Assembly: GCA_013365325.1 (NCBI GenBank)
Contig: JABVXV010000083.1
Span: forward strand, 149,829-213,828
Reading direction: 5' to 3'
DNA: 64,000 bases
Source: Dipetalonema caudispina
Lineage: Eukaryota > Nematoda > Chromadorea > Rhabditida > Onchocercidae
Part shown: in pieces, positions 1 through 13,000 of the stretch
Position numbering within the stretch: position 1 is the first letter of the stretch
How the letters are laid out: each line of letters begins with the position of its first letter
Notes under the pieces: model-generated
What the model was told of the DNA's origin: nothing
The model's input: the letters and a program-made list of their open reading frames with translations, nothing else
Database searches by the model: none
Position numbers and translations under genes: made by a program

Positions 1-86
1 ACCACATTGCTTTTTTTGCTTTTCAATTATGATCAAAGTTCTGATATGAAATTTTAAAACATTGTGTAGTTATATCATGTGTTTAG

Positions 87-3000
87 GCAGATGCTGATCC
101 GTTATCGTTTTTCGTGCAGTTGGATCGTGACAAAAATAACATCGAGCATTTGGTGTTATCGAATGCCGATGTACCACCTGACCTTCCAAAGTTGTCTTCA
201 TTCGAAATTTCTCAAGCTTGCATTGCTCCTTTCATGGGACATTATTACCGAGCAGAAATCATTAACAAAGAAAATAATAATAAGTATGTTTTCAAACCTT
301 GATACGAATCCCACCTACTGATAAAGAGAAATCCAGTACGGTATAATCCAGGATATTATGTTTAAGGTGCTTCATTTTTTTGGGCTTCTGTGATGACTGT
401 GTTGTCCATTGCCTAAACGAAAAAAAACTTATCGTAGCTATGAACTTCACAACATGTTGAAACGTTAAGTTGAGATATAGCAGTTCTGTGTATGTAGTTT
501 TTTATTTTACAATAAAGAAACCGCTAATGAAATTTTGTAATATAATAATGTATAAGCTTATTATGGGATTTCTGAGCAATTTTTTGTTAATTTTTGCGTT
601 TTTCTATTGTTTCTGTATTTTTAATAGGCTGTAAATAAGTGAGGGTGGTTAAGCCAAAAATTATTTATTTGCTTTAAAGAAAAAGAATCCTGTTCGTTGA
701 TTATGGTAATGTGGAAGATATGGATGCATCCGTGCTTTACGTTATTAATAATTCGCTTCCCAAGCAATTCTATACATCAAGAAGAATGGCGTTCCATTGC
801 CGGTTGCACGATATTATGCCAGTGGCTTCTAAAGTCAGTTTGTTGTTTATCGAAATAACTGTTTTCTCATTAATTTGTTGCTGAAAGTTTGATAGTGATT
901 GTGAGATTACTTTTTTGTTTTCAAGAAATGCCCTTAAAAAACTAGTTAGAATGTTCCAGTAATTCAATTTTCAAACAGTTCAAAGTATAAAATTACTGCA
1001 CTTTTTAATTTTATTATAATAAATGTCCTTTAGTTTCAAATAATTGTAGAAATCTGTTAACGTCTTCTCGTAAAATCCAAACTGAGAATGTTTTTGCAAT
1101 GCAGTGCAATCCATCAACAGTTTTGGGTTGGCTGGATTAAATGAAAATACTCTGATAGTTAATATTATGGAATTGTACAAAAAGGCCTAGTGAGAATTAT
1201 ATGAGGTGAAATTCCGGATATTGAGGAACGAAATGGGGCTCACTGTAATTTTTTCATATGCAGTTCGCGTGGAATTTGCTTCTACAGTTTCCTTTGTTTT
1301 TCGAAATTTCTCTGATGCACATGATTCCGACATATTTTTCAGCATGCATTCGACCCGGAAATTCGAAAGATATTCTCAGAATTGACCGCTAATCAGAAAC
1401 TGCTCATATGTTTCTTGCAGCAGTCAATGAAAGGAATTTATGAAGTAGCGATTATGCTTAGTAATGGACGTTCCGTTTCTGACATTTTGATCTCGAGGTA
1501 CATGTTCAGAAGTGATGTTCTTTGGATTTCTAGAATTTATCAATATTTCAATTTATTACTGAATTTCATTCTGATATAATAAAGATGATTTCCAGAGGTT
1601 TCGCTGTTCCATTCAAATGGGGTATCGGACCATCATTTCCGCTTTATGAAACATTGGATGTTCTTCGATCCGATGAATTTGATCATGTTCATCCTGTTTT
1701 TACTGTTCAATTATCAGATAGCCTCGCACAACTTGAGAGGGTTAGTTAAAACTTAAGATGTAAGTTTTCTCAACTGCTAAGGTTCTCTCTTATGATTTCG
1801 AATTTATTGCTTATGCAGGGAGAAGAATCACCTTTTTTTTCAATTTTTTTTTTTCGTATTATAGGTGTTCCCAGCTAGGCAATTGTAGAGAATGTTCGGT
1901 TACATATTTTGGTCGATTTTTTCAAAAGCGAATTGTGAAAGCGGTGTAACAGCGCGAAACATAGATGATATGAGCCAGTTTGTACTAGTAGAATTTTCAC
2001 TTAGCAATTTGTTGTTCATATGGACTCAGCATATGAACAATAGGAGCAGGTAAAGGTGCCGTACTACTATATTTCCTGTGAGAAAGGTTCGTTTCTTTCT
2101 AAATTTCCAGTTAAACAACGCATATGTGGATAGCAAAAAAACAGTAGAAGCACCACAAATTGGCGATGTTGTTATTTCTTACTTCGAGGAATCGCCGTAC
2201 CGAGCTGAAATCATCGCCACGGAAATTAACGATAATAATACAGCATATCGTCTACGTTATGTTGATTATGGCAATGAAAGCCTTTGCACGAAAGAAGAAT
2301 TGTTCGCGTTGGATAGGGATCAACAACCTGATGTAAATTTGTTACATTTAATTTCTTATCCATAATACATTTACAAGTTAAATTTTAAATTACGTTAGAC
2401 ACGGTTTTATTAATCGAAACATAAAGCAAGAAATAAATATTAAAATGATATGATATAACTATGTTTACTTGATAAAACGTTCAATATGAAATAGTGGAGT
2501 CCAGCAATAAATGCTTTCTTGGCGAGCGCTTTTATCTAGTGGTTCTGATGAAAAAAGAGAAAGGGATACATTTTCTGCATATTAGTTGTTTTGATCGTGA
2601 TCTTTCATTTAGTAGGATGTATTCTTTGTTATTATTTATCAATTCATTATCATATGTTGTTCACCCGAATGTTTATCTAATTTTTCTATTTTTTAGGAAA
2701 TACTTTATACTCCTCGACAGGGTTTCCGATGCCGAATTGATGGTATTCGACCTTTAAATCATAAAGACCATTGGCCTGAAAAAGTACAGAAATGCATCGA
2801 CAATTTGTTAGCTCCGTCTACTTCATTTGAAGCTGCTATTGGTAGTCCAAGTGGGGATGGAGTTTATCCTATTAGGGTTAGTTGTTTACCTTGGAAGGAA
2901 GGTACATTGGAGCATAGGGCTGACGGATGTGCTTTATTATTATATCTTTAAATATTTCATGTCGATAATTTCGAAGATTTTTAAAGCCTAACAGCCGGTG

Positions 3001-4932
3001 TTACTAGATTGTGGTCAAGAAACAGCCGAATGAAGAAGATGGCTTCGGAACTGATGAAGCAAATGACCTAAATAATAAGGTAGAACTGGCGAGCTGGTTA
3101 ATTGCAAAAGGTTATGCCGAAATGCAGGATATTTGGCGAGACTACCCGGTGAAGAATTTATTATCCGATGGAAAACATGAATACGAAATGTTTATTACAG
3201 AAGTCGATGGACAGATCATTCATGCACGGCCATATGTTTTTATTGAACAATATAACAAAATGAAGAAGGTATGTTATACAAATTCAGTTCTTATTCGTGT
3301 TCTGATTTTGCCCAAACTTTTCGAGTAAAATCAATTTCACTTAATTCCATTTAGCTAATATAATCATGTGTTATCTTTCTGAACTTTTTTTTGCTCCTAC
3401 TTTTTTTTCAGCGCATTGTTTGCACCAACAATATTTGATTGCCAGAACTTCAACTATTCTAAGGATTTAAGTATTTTAAGTTTTCAATCTCTTCAACTTT
3501 AGACACTTGCAAGTATTAAAACAATTCCTCTTGTAACTGATGCAACTACTGGTTTAATTTCTTTAAACAACGAGAATAAACGTGCAATGTTAGTCTCCTC
3601 AGCTGATAATGCGACGTCAGGGAGGTGTTTATTGATCGATGAAGGTATTTCTATTGAAGAAATACCTACTCAATTTTTTGGCAGTAGTGATGATTGTGAG
3701 TTACTTTTGCGAGATTTTTATAATAATTTCATTGCTTCATTTAGCTGTTGCCAATTTTGAGTTTCTGTGCACCATTATTTATACAAAACTCGGGTACCAT
3801 ATTTTGATTAAATGTCACAGAATTATTTTTGGAAGCCTCATGCAAGCCTTATTGATTGTTGTTAGTCTATTTCGAGAGTACACTGAATGGAAAGTTTGGC
3901 TGTGGTATTTCGACGCTTTCAAGAACCAAAAATGCTGTCATATATTACATATGAATTCTTTGTGAAGTATATTTCCAAAATACATACACTGAGATAAACA
4001 TAGCAAATGAAATATAACGAAATTTGAAAGTTGAGGAAAAAAGCCCAGTTTTAGAGTGAATTTCCCATTGTAGGTGATTCAGACGGATTTTTTGTGCGAA
4101 CATGCCATCGCTTGTCAGTGCAACTCAGGTTCACCGAATTTTTGTTTGATAAAAAGTCGAGAGATGTGATAATGAGTAGTGCAGCAAATGGCCCAGCTAA
4201 AGTCATTCTTGTTGAATACAATGAGGTATATTTTTTACAGCATGACACTTATGACAGATATTGAGATGGTGTAAGTCACAATGCGTTCTATATGTGATTC
4301 AAAAATTCAAAGACGTGTATGTTTTTTCTTTTTCGTGAAATCCAAAGCAAATCATTGTTGCTTTCATAATTTTTCTATTATTTGCAGGATAATAACTACC
4401 TAATAAGTGAAATTTTTTTCTCTGATGGCACAACTTTGATAGAAAAACTCAGGAAAGCAAGGCAGGAAGGAATTGATGAAAAAGAATCAGCACCAAATCT
4501 TGTTACTGGTGATTTCGAACAGGCCTCTAACGGCAATTCAAATGAAGGTAGGAAGCGAATATTTACTGATTACTGAGGAGTTAAGTGGAAAGCGGATTAT
4601 AAAGTCAATGACAGTGATAGTGTGTTGTAATAGGCCAGATATTGCTTTTAAAAGGCTTGTGTTTGTGCTCCATAAACTTTTGTCAAAACTTTCCCCGATT
4701 TACAAACAACAGTAACTAATTAAATTAATATAGGGAATGTATGCACCTTGTGACATTTCTGCTGAAGGAATTGGAAAAGGAGCAACCACATCGTCGTTCT
4801 TTTTTAAACTAAAAAAAGGCTGAAATTTTAGGCGAAAAAACAGTAGATTCAAGACCGCCAATTAGTGGGATGAAACAAATTGAGTGCAGCGAAAATTTGT
4901 TCACTGATCAGGATCCAAATCTGAAGTTTTAG
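87..4932 (+). CDS. Multi-Tudor domain protein, 5' end outside window
   Basis: Eleven exons in phase: 87-283, 680-833, 1343-1497, 1596-1740, 2111-2332, 2697-2876, 3008-3268, 3503-3695, 4074-4225, 4388-4547 and 4832-4932 (TAG). About 639 residues are seen; the first exon opens at an acceptor, so the start codon lies upstream of base 1. Two extended Tudor domains are clear. The first has YYRAEI then LFVDYGNVEDMD (exons 1-2). The second has SPYRAEI then LRYVDYGNES (2111-2332), followed by the usual beta/alpha continuation in the next exon. A third, weaker Tudor-like region falls in 3008-4547 without the DYGN signature. Known of the family: Tudor domains bind methyl-arginine or methyl-lysine, and multi-Tudor proteins usually organise germline granules or small-RNA machinery. 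C. elegans EKL-1 is one possible counterpart, but I cannot assign orthology. Domain call is firm; function is inferred. Confidence 0.85.
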
Positions 4933-6365
4933 GTTTGGTTTTTTTGGAGCACTAAATCGACGCTACTTGAGAATGCATCCATGCCGATTACCTAAAAAGT
5001 AGAATTTGCAAAAATTACAGCAGGTACTCCAAGATTTTAGAATGGTGCAGTGCAACAAATATAACAGAAATTCTTTTTTCCTCTAATTAAAGAGTAAGAT
5101 AGATCGAATTAGTCACTGAAAAACTGCAACATATAGAATTTATGCTGTAAAATTTTAATCTAATAAGGTTACATTGGAAAGAACAATTTTCCAGTTATCG
5201 GAAATGTCGGAATAGTGTCTTCGATGATAGCCATAAATATCGCAGAACATTCGATCTTAAAATTATTGCTTCTCTGGATTCATTGATAGCACGCGTTTCA
5301 AATTTGGACAGAGTTGAATGATATGAATTTATTTCGGAGTTTCGAGTGACTTGATTTGCAGGAAAATTTTTTGGTCTACTATTCTTTGTAATGTGATTTT
5401 CGTTTTCTGTGGTTAGTTTAATGGATTTCATCATCCCCTTCATTCTTTCTTTTATTTCTTTTCCAAATTACTATTTACAGCATAAGGTTATAACTGATAC
5501 TTTGTATATTTTTTTCAGTGATCCATTTCCTTGTTGTATTATTCGTCATTGTCGAAAGCTTATACTATTAACTGTTATATACTTCTGCTGCTAATTGGCG
5601 TCATCGTTGTTTGTCACTTCTTATGGATATTCTTTTTCATATCCAGTCTTTTTCAACGTTTTTTAATCGTATTCTTTATATTTGTTTTTATTAGAAAATG
5701 TATAAATCGCAGTTTTGGCTTTCCCTAAAAATTCAAATCAAAAGAAAAAAACCAAGAAACAAGAAGCTAAGTAACGAGCATATTGTTCAAATTCTACATA
5801 ACGAATAATAAATAATAGAGAAAAGTTCCTGAAGTATTTGCAATTAAGAGAAAATGTTCATTTCCAGCTTTTTGTTTTTACGTTTTATTCCGATGTTATG
5901 ATTCTGTTTATAAATACATTCACCAGACCTTACATAATGAATAATATTATTTACTCCTTTTTTGACATCATAATTCTGTGTTTTATTGCAATAAAATTTT
6001 TTGACGTTTGATTTTCACTACTAACTGAGACTTTTATTGTTACTGTTTCGAATCACTTTTCCAACAACTGTGTGAATCGCGAGAGAAAAAAACAGGATAA
6101 TCCACGTGTTGATTTCATTTTATTCTGAGAAATCCGTGATGTTATATTTTATACATCTGGAATCATTTATATATTTCATATGGATGGATGCTCGTCTATA
6201 CGCTAATTTCAAAAATAAAAGAAATTTTTCTAAAACTATCAAATTTACCATTAAAAGCAGTTAAACACTTCAGTTTCAGCATCTTTTAATACATAAAATC
6301 AAGCAACCGGCAAATTTGATGTCATTTCATTACTTTTGAATTCAATTGAACAGTTGTTATTGCCA
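4933..6365. other. Intergenic, 3' of Tudor gene to next start
   Basis: AT-rich sequence between two same-strand genes. The first part should hold the 3' UTR of the Tudor gene and the second part the upstream region of the four-pass membrane gene. Short open frames here have no splice context and look like chance. No repeat family or RNA gene was recognised. Confidence 0.5.
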
Positions 6366-8878
6366 ATGTGTCTTCCAGAACTGAGCGAAGATGATAGGTA
6401 GGTAAGAATAATAGATTTCATTGTATTTCTTGCAACTGTCCGATCATTAACTTTCTTTTCTCTAAAACTAACCTAAATATTTCAAATTAATATATAACAG
6501 AATTGTCAAAAGTTCTGTTAGAGAACTTCAAGTAAGTCGAAAAATAATCTCAATGTGTGGATTATGTGGAATAATAATCCATCCATCAAACACATACATA
6601 CGAAGCATATATCATACCAAATGAATTATGTATAATAATAAAATCATTGAATTTAAAATTAGCGACAAGTTTTGTTTAATTTTAATTTTTAAAAAGAAAA
6701 TTCTAGCGATGAATACGAAGTTTGCTGTGGAGGTTTACATTCGTACGTAGCAAGTGTATTTTTTTGCGTGATCGATTTCTGGTCAACGTGTTCAATGTTC
6801 TTCCTCATTGCTTTATTTCATTATCATGATGTAAAATTTTCATTTCACTTAACTTTGTTTCTTTCAAGAAGAAAATAAGCAATTTTTACTCATAGATATT
6901 ATTGGATATCTTAGTTAAGTTAAGGAGTATTTGAGATTTTTGTTGCTTATGTGTCAAAGTCTTCATAAAGATAAATATTGAATATGATAATTTTTCGCTT
7001 CTTTTCTTTCTCTTTAATAGTATCTTAATTACCACTTCTTCCAAAATTTTGAACTTAAATTTGCGAAAACTAGCACTATGTAAGCTTAGAAATATTTCTT
7101 TCCGTAATGCAAAATATTGTAAAAATTTTCTCAAATATATAGTATTATAACTATTAATACCACTTTAAAGTCAAATATATTTTAAACGTAATGTCTTTTA
7201 AATTCTTTAAAATTTTCCCTCTAAGCTGAGAAGATAATTATGAAAAATGGTCTTTTTAAGGCTGAATGAAAAAGGATCAGAAATTTAATTTTTTGAAAAT
7301 TCCAAAATTTCTATAAAAACTTCTTTTCATTTGCAAACTCTACCATTTTCCATACGTATTTTTTGCATTTAAACAAATGAATTCAATAATTTCCAATTTT
7401 ATGCTCAGGTTTGAAATTACCTCAAAATTTGGAAATATGAAATGTGAATGCTTAGGACATGCAAATTATTTAAATTCCTTCAAATGTTAGTATACTGTAA
7501 AATTTTCAAATTGAATAAAATTTTCACAATAACTGTTTCAGGATCCATTAACATGGCCAGTGAAAGTACCATTGTTCGTTCTCTACATTTCTTTCTTGTC
7601 ATATCTTTCAGGACCTATTGGATTATACATGGGTGTAAATTTTATTTTTATTTTTCCAAATATAGGAATGAGAAATGAAAATGGACTTGTTAACAATATA
7701 ATTCAAAAAAAAAAGGAAAAAATATGAAATTCTATTTTAAATTTCGATTTCAAACTTTCAAGTTGAATTTTCGGTTAAATTTCTCATTCTTTCAATTCTT
7801 TTAGCTTCTCAATTTCATTTGAATTTAACACAAACATTGAAAAGGTATGTTACTAATAATGTATAATAACAGTAATAGTAGTATTATACTATGAATTTCT
7901 CAAAAATTTTCAGCATAGTCTTCTTATAGCATTATATTATTATCGAATCGTTATTATGTTCCTTTTCGCCTTAATATGGATGATTATTAATTCCAATGAG
8001 CGGAAAACTGTCATAGGTTAGTTGTCAAGATTTTCATGATTAACCTCTAACAATATTAAATAAGCTAAGGTTTTATTATTGTTGCATAATTTAAAGATAG
8101 TTGGACTTGTTTGCTTGGCAAAAAATTGTCTTAACAACAAATTAAAATTGCTATAGTTCACTTTTTGATATTCCAAAGTTCACAATTTAACTAATTGCAA
8201 TTGCAGATATTATCCTTATAACATTATGGTTTTTCACGGCGTTTACTTATTTTATTGGATGGTATGTTCACAGGAAAACGTATAAATTTTTCAGCTCTCG
8301 GTTAGCTCATACTTTTATTGCCATTAAATATTCTGATAGTATTATTAGAAATTTATGAGATTATTGTTGATGATGAAAGATTATCAGCACAAAAGTGTAC
8401 TACCCAATGTTTGGGAATTTTCATTGTGTTATTTATTTATTTCAATTAAAGCATGCAAATGTAAAGGAATGTTTCCCCATATCTGTCATTTAAGAAATTG
8501 AACCATTTCATCACCTATTAGGTAATTGTCACATGAAGTGAACAGTTTAGGTTTGATTCATAGAATATGCATTCATTTTTTGTTGTATTCTAAATATGAA
8601 CAAGAAAAGCTTATTTGATATGCAAAATGTGTTCTTTCTAAGCGATTATATCTGTATATCTATTGAGCAACTAATTTCAATATTGGCAACATTGATTTCG
8701 TAGATGGGTAGGATATGATGATGGCGATTTGGTATTTGCCGCCAAGTTACGAGCTCAAGGTTTACCCGTAGCCGCTTACAATATGCGGGAGTACTTTGCT
8801 TCCATCAACCTGGAACATGAATCTGCAAGACAATATAATAAAGAATCCCCAGCTACAATCATAGCAAAGAAAGATTAG
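6366..8878 (+). CDS. Small four-pass membrane protein, unrecognised
   Basis: Seven exons close in phase: 6366-6397, 6707-6830, 7542-7632, 7805-7844, 7919-8016, 8207-8279 and 8704-8878 (TAG), giving about 210 residues. A short acidic N-terminus (ELSEDDSDEYE) is followed by a CCGG motif, then four hydrophobic segments at roughly 24-48, 60-83, 97-120 and 129-150. A soluble tail of about 60 residues begins WVGYDDGDLVF and ends in a lysine-rich stretch. The layout (short N-terminus with Cys-Cys, four helices, soluble tail) recalls LAPTM-type or nematode-specific four-pass families, but no diagnostic motif was recognised and no function is proposed. The 8279 donor (AC|GTATAA) was chosen because the stronger-looking GTATGT at 8262 would create an immediate stop. 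The 32-bp first exon is the least certain part. Confidence 0.65.
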
Positions 8879-10057
8879 GTCGCTAAAATGAGTACACGAA
8901 ATCAGAAGATCTATTGGTATTGGGAATAAAGGATCTTTCGATGACAAATTCCTGCATATATTCAGTAATACATTGTTTTTTCTTGTTCTCTTTTATAGTT
9001 CTTTGCGTTGCTTCCGATTTAAACATTAGATAAAGCTATTTATAAAGTTCCCGAGAGAAAGGATTCTATCACAGTATAAATAATGTTTATGTGAATAGGA
9101 CAAGGCTTTACCATCGCAAAAAGTGTATTCAAATGAAGAAAAAATAAACAGTAATCACTTTTAATTACAGCAAATCTTTATTTTAAGGAAATTAGCGCAT
9201 TCCATGAACTCGAATAGATGAGATCGCCAAAGGTAATGTTAGCAGTACCAAAAGCAAAATGAAGTGGAACCATGTATTCAGAGGAAAAAAAGTAAAATAA
9301 TGATTGGAGGTTATAAATAATCGATAAGGCGAGGAAAAAAACATGAAAACTTGACAACTAGGCAAATCATGGTCAAAACGTCGATAATCCATTGACCTCT
9401 AAAAGTTCAACTACTTTCCACGACCAATAATACCTAACCAATTAGGCAAGATTTCTCCCCTTTTCGAAACAAGACTACTTAATAAATTTTGAAAATTAAT
9501 AAATATACCCGAGCAACATAATGTAAAACAATGTGAAACAGAGGCACAGAATGATCGGTATACTATGATGTATACAGCACAGCACCATAATCTTTATATA
9601 AAAACAAAAGTCAATAATGACATGTAGAAAAGTCTTCAAAATAAGAAATTTGATAAAAAATTATAATATCTAAAAAATATCATTAATCAAGCAACAAGTT
9701 GGCACTATGGTTGAAAAAGGACGAAATATTGTCGTAACTAAATTTAATTGCTGCCTCACTTGAAGTTTTTCGGTTCTTTGAAGATTTATCTTACCAGTCG
9801 ATTCTGACACAAGAAAAACTTCTCTACCCTATGATGCAAACTGGTAGACTGGTAAAATCTTCGGTATAAGCCATATCATACAAGGCTAATTTCTGTATTA
9901 ATAATTTTCAATAAAAGCCACTTTTTTATACTTCTCTCTACAATATAATCAAATGAATAATGGTGGAACTAGACTTAGAAATGAAAGTTGTAAACTGTGA
10001 ATATTTAATAAGTAACGATAACAAGAACTATAATTCAGAACAATATAAAACACATTT
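8879..10057. other. Convergent 3' intergenic region
   Basis: Lies between the stop codons of the four-pass membrane gene (+) and the rib-2-like gene (-), so it should hold both 3' UTRs and polyadenylation signals. AATAAA-type hexamers occur, as expected in AT-rich DNA. No coding exon, RNA gene or repeat unit was recognised. Confidence 0.5.
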
Positions 10058-13000
10058 TCAAAGCGGTCCAACCTGACTGTATGGATTAGTGATACCTTCG
10101 AAAGGTACTTTATATAAAACAGGATCGTACCTTGAAACACTCGTAAGTAGTGGATTATAACCAAAATATGAAATAAATAGATTGATACATATGGAACGTT
10201 GGAGTTGACGTTGAGCATCCCACGTTGGTATATCATTGTGAACACATTCTGAAAAACAAAAACATTTACTCTGGTTTTAACTTTCTTTAAACTGGCTTCA
10301 ACGTTTTTGAAAATGGAATAAGAATGACAAAGTGAAAAGACTAGTAATATTAAAACTAAATCACACATATGAGATAAACCAAATATTCACTCATTTAGAA
10401 TATTACTTGTATTTAAGCATGCGTCGAAACATATATATGAAACAAATAACCAGTTTAACCTGCATAATTTCTATCCAACGATTACAGAATGCTTGTAACA
10501 TTTGATAAGAGATACTTACTTGGACAAACGAACTTTTTTCGCGGTGTAACCTTCAATGGACTTTTTCCAGTAATACTACTGATTAGAAAATTCATCGCAA
10601 TATCTTCACAGTTCTTATTTCTTTCCACATATTCTATTATTTCTGGAGGCAACAACTGGTGATATAACATACCATAATACTGTAGAGGATATAATATTAG
10701 ACAATTAGAATCGCCAGTTTTATAAATTTGATTGAATTTTAAAACAAAAATCAAATTTTATACTTTGAATGGAACCTCATCAACAGTATGCTACAAAAAC
10801 AGCGTTTATTTTTATTTCGAGAAAAGACAGGATTGGAAGTAAACAGGTTTCATTTAACCTTATGATAAAACGCGGCTCTCATCAAAATAATATTCATCGA
10901 ATTTGCCCATTCCGTATGGTATTCATATAACTTGGTAGATTCATTAAAAATAGCAGCTCGTGGCAAAAATCCCACTAAACGATCCGGATTTTCTCGCCAT
11001 GTCTGAAATGAAATAGAATATAAAACTATAACACTTCATATTTCATTAAACTGTTGTACAACGACAGTGCCTTTACAGCGAAACTGACATTAAGCGAATT
11101 AATTCAAAATCAGTTCTGATCAATACTATGTTATGGACTTATTTTATTAAAATATTATTGCTGAAAGTCCTGATTCCTGAAAATTTCTGATTTATGAAAT
11201 TTCTGAATAGTATAAACCTGATAGCCAAATTCGATTTCATCAACGTTCACAGCGACTATGTCCTCGTCAAGTGAGAATACTGCATCTGTGGTTATTTCCG
11301 AAAACATAATAAATCGATTGGAGAGCATATTTTGGTCCATATGAATAACATGAATGGGTCGATTTATGTGTGGCCATTCAGTCACTATAGAACAAAAAAC
11401 GTTTTCTAACTTTATAACATAAAAACAGAGGCGACTTATAGCGAAAGAGCACTAATGTTGAGAACATATTATATTCTTGAAATAAATTAAAAAATTTCTT
11501 TTTTGTTTTCTGATGTATTGCATGTTACCACCGTTTTGAAAATAATTTTCATGAACATGCAAGAATTGAGAAGCAGCTAAATAAGTGAATAAAAAATCTG
11601 CTTACTTGGAGGAGGCTCACTGGAATGATTCCACACAACGACAATACTTCGTAGACTTGCAACTTTGGCAAGCAGTCGTATAATAACGAACAATGAATCC
11701 AGTTTATTGTATGTCAAGATAACACCCGTAAAGCCCTCAGCAGAAGCGTGGAAAGGAAGGAAGAACGATGGAACAATACAATTCTGTAATCCAGATATAA
11801 GCCAAGTCACATAATTATGTTCTATTTTTGGTTCAGGAATAACACAGTTACAAAACATATGGTTAAAATTAAAGCATGATTTAGACATTGGAAAATATTC
11901 TAAAATTCATTCTACCTTTGATGAATTGTAATTCCATTCATCATACGTTGTAAATGAATTGGGAATAATGCGCCTCTCCAAAATGTTTAAAGTCGTAAGG
12001 ACAATTTTTTCAAGTGAAGAAAAATAACGACTATATACGAAAGAAATTTGTTCCCGCATACGCTGTTTCCGTTCAGACGATAGAACTCGCAAGAATGTGA
12101 GCACAGAAGACAAACGACTTCGGGAAAACGTCAGCGACAATCTGGAAAGGCAGGGGTGAGTAAAGAAAATTTCCTTCAATTAAAACACTTCAATTTCTAC
12201 TTCAGGAACTCCATGAAATATCAGAGCATAATATTCCGCAACCAGAAGATACAATGCGTTGGATGACTGGACATTCTCTCGGCAATCATAACAGGAGTTT
12301 CTGCGTATATTATCTATTTTGAATTCCCGTGAATGTCAAATGTAATTAGCAACTAACAAATCCCAGTTGATCACTTCACTGAAGGGTAGAACAATAGAAT
12401 CCGAGATAATGACAGGGATGGAGCCAACACGTAAAGCCGACATTAACAGTAGCTCAGATCCAGCAACTCGATCATCAATCAGAGTGAACTGACTTTCCTG
12501 AAAATTCTTCGAATTCTTATTTCTGAAATAAATATGTTTAAATCACCCCACAATCCTTGATGTTGGAAGCCTCAAGGATATTTCATTCCTTATTCAGTGA
12601 TTTGTATGATGCCACTTCCTTTAATCTCTTCATTGTCTTTATCCAAATAAAAAGTAATCTCAATTTTATGTTCTTATGTGGGAAATTGGTTTACGAGGAC
12701 AATCCCTTTCTTTACTTTCGTTAATTTTGAATAAAAAGTCTTTTTATTGATAAGAAATTTAAACCTTAACAACTGCACCCAAATTGTGAGCATTTCCATG
12801 ACTGTCGCACAAGAAATTTCCATCTATTACACCGCAGTCGTCCAAGACAAGACAATCGTTTTTGTTAAATAAGTTTTTTAATAATACTTTAACATTGTGC
12901 GAAGCAAGTTTTATCGGTACAACGATAAAATATGAGAATTTTTCCATTGAGAACAAGAAAGACGATGATAAAACGTAGGGATTCCATAGAGGAAGTGATA

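Noticed and set aside
1263..1342. Extra exon candidate in the Tudor gene beginning after ATATGCAG
   Set aside because: The next exon (1343) already joins 833 in phase and continues the Tudor sequence; the extra segment has no family match in the required frame.
4735..4756. Alternative last exon of the Tudor gene after AATATAG
   Set aside because: It would give only six residues before a stop. The exon at 4832 has a good acceptor and a longer in-phase end. It remains possible as a minor isoform.
8207..8261. Use of the GTATGT donor at 8262 in the four-pass membrane gene
   Set aside because: Joining it to 8704 makes a TGA at the junction; the donor at 8280 keeps the frame open.
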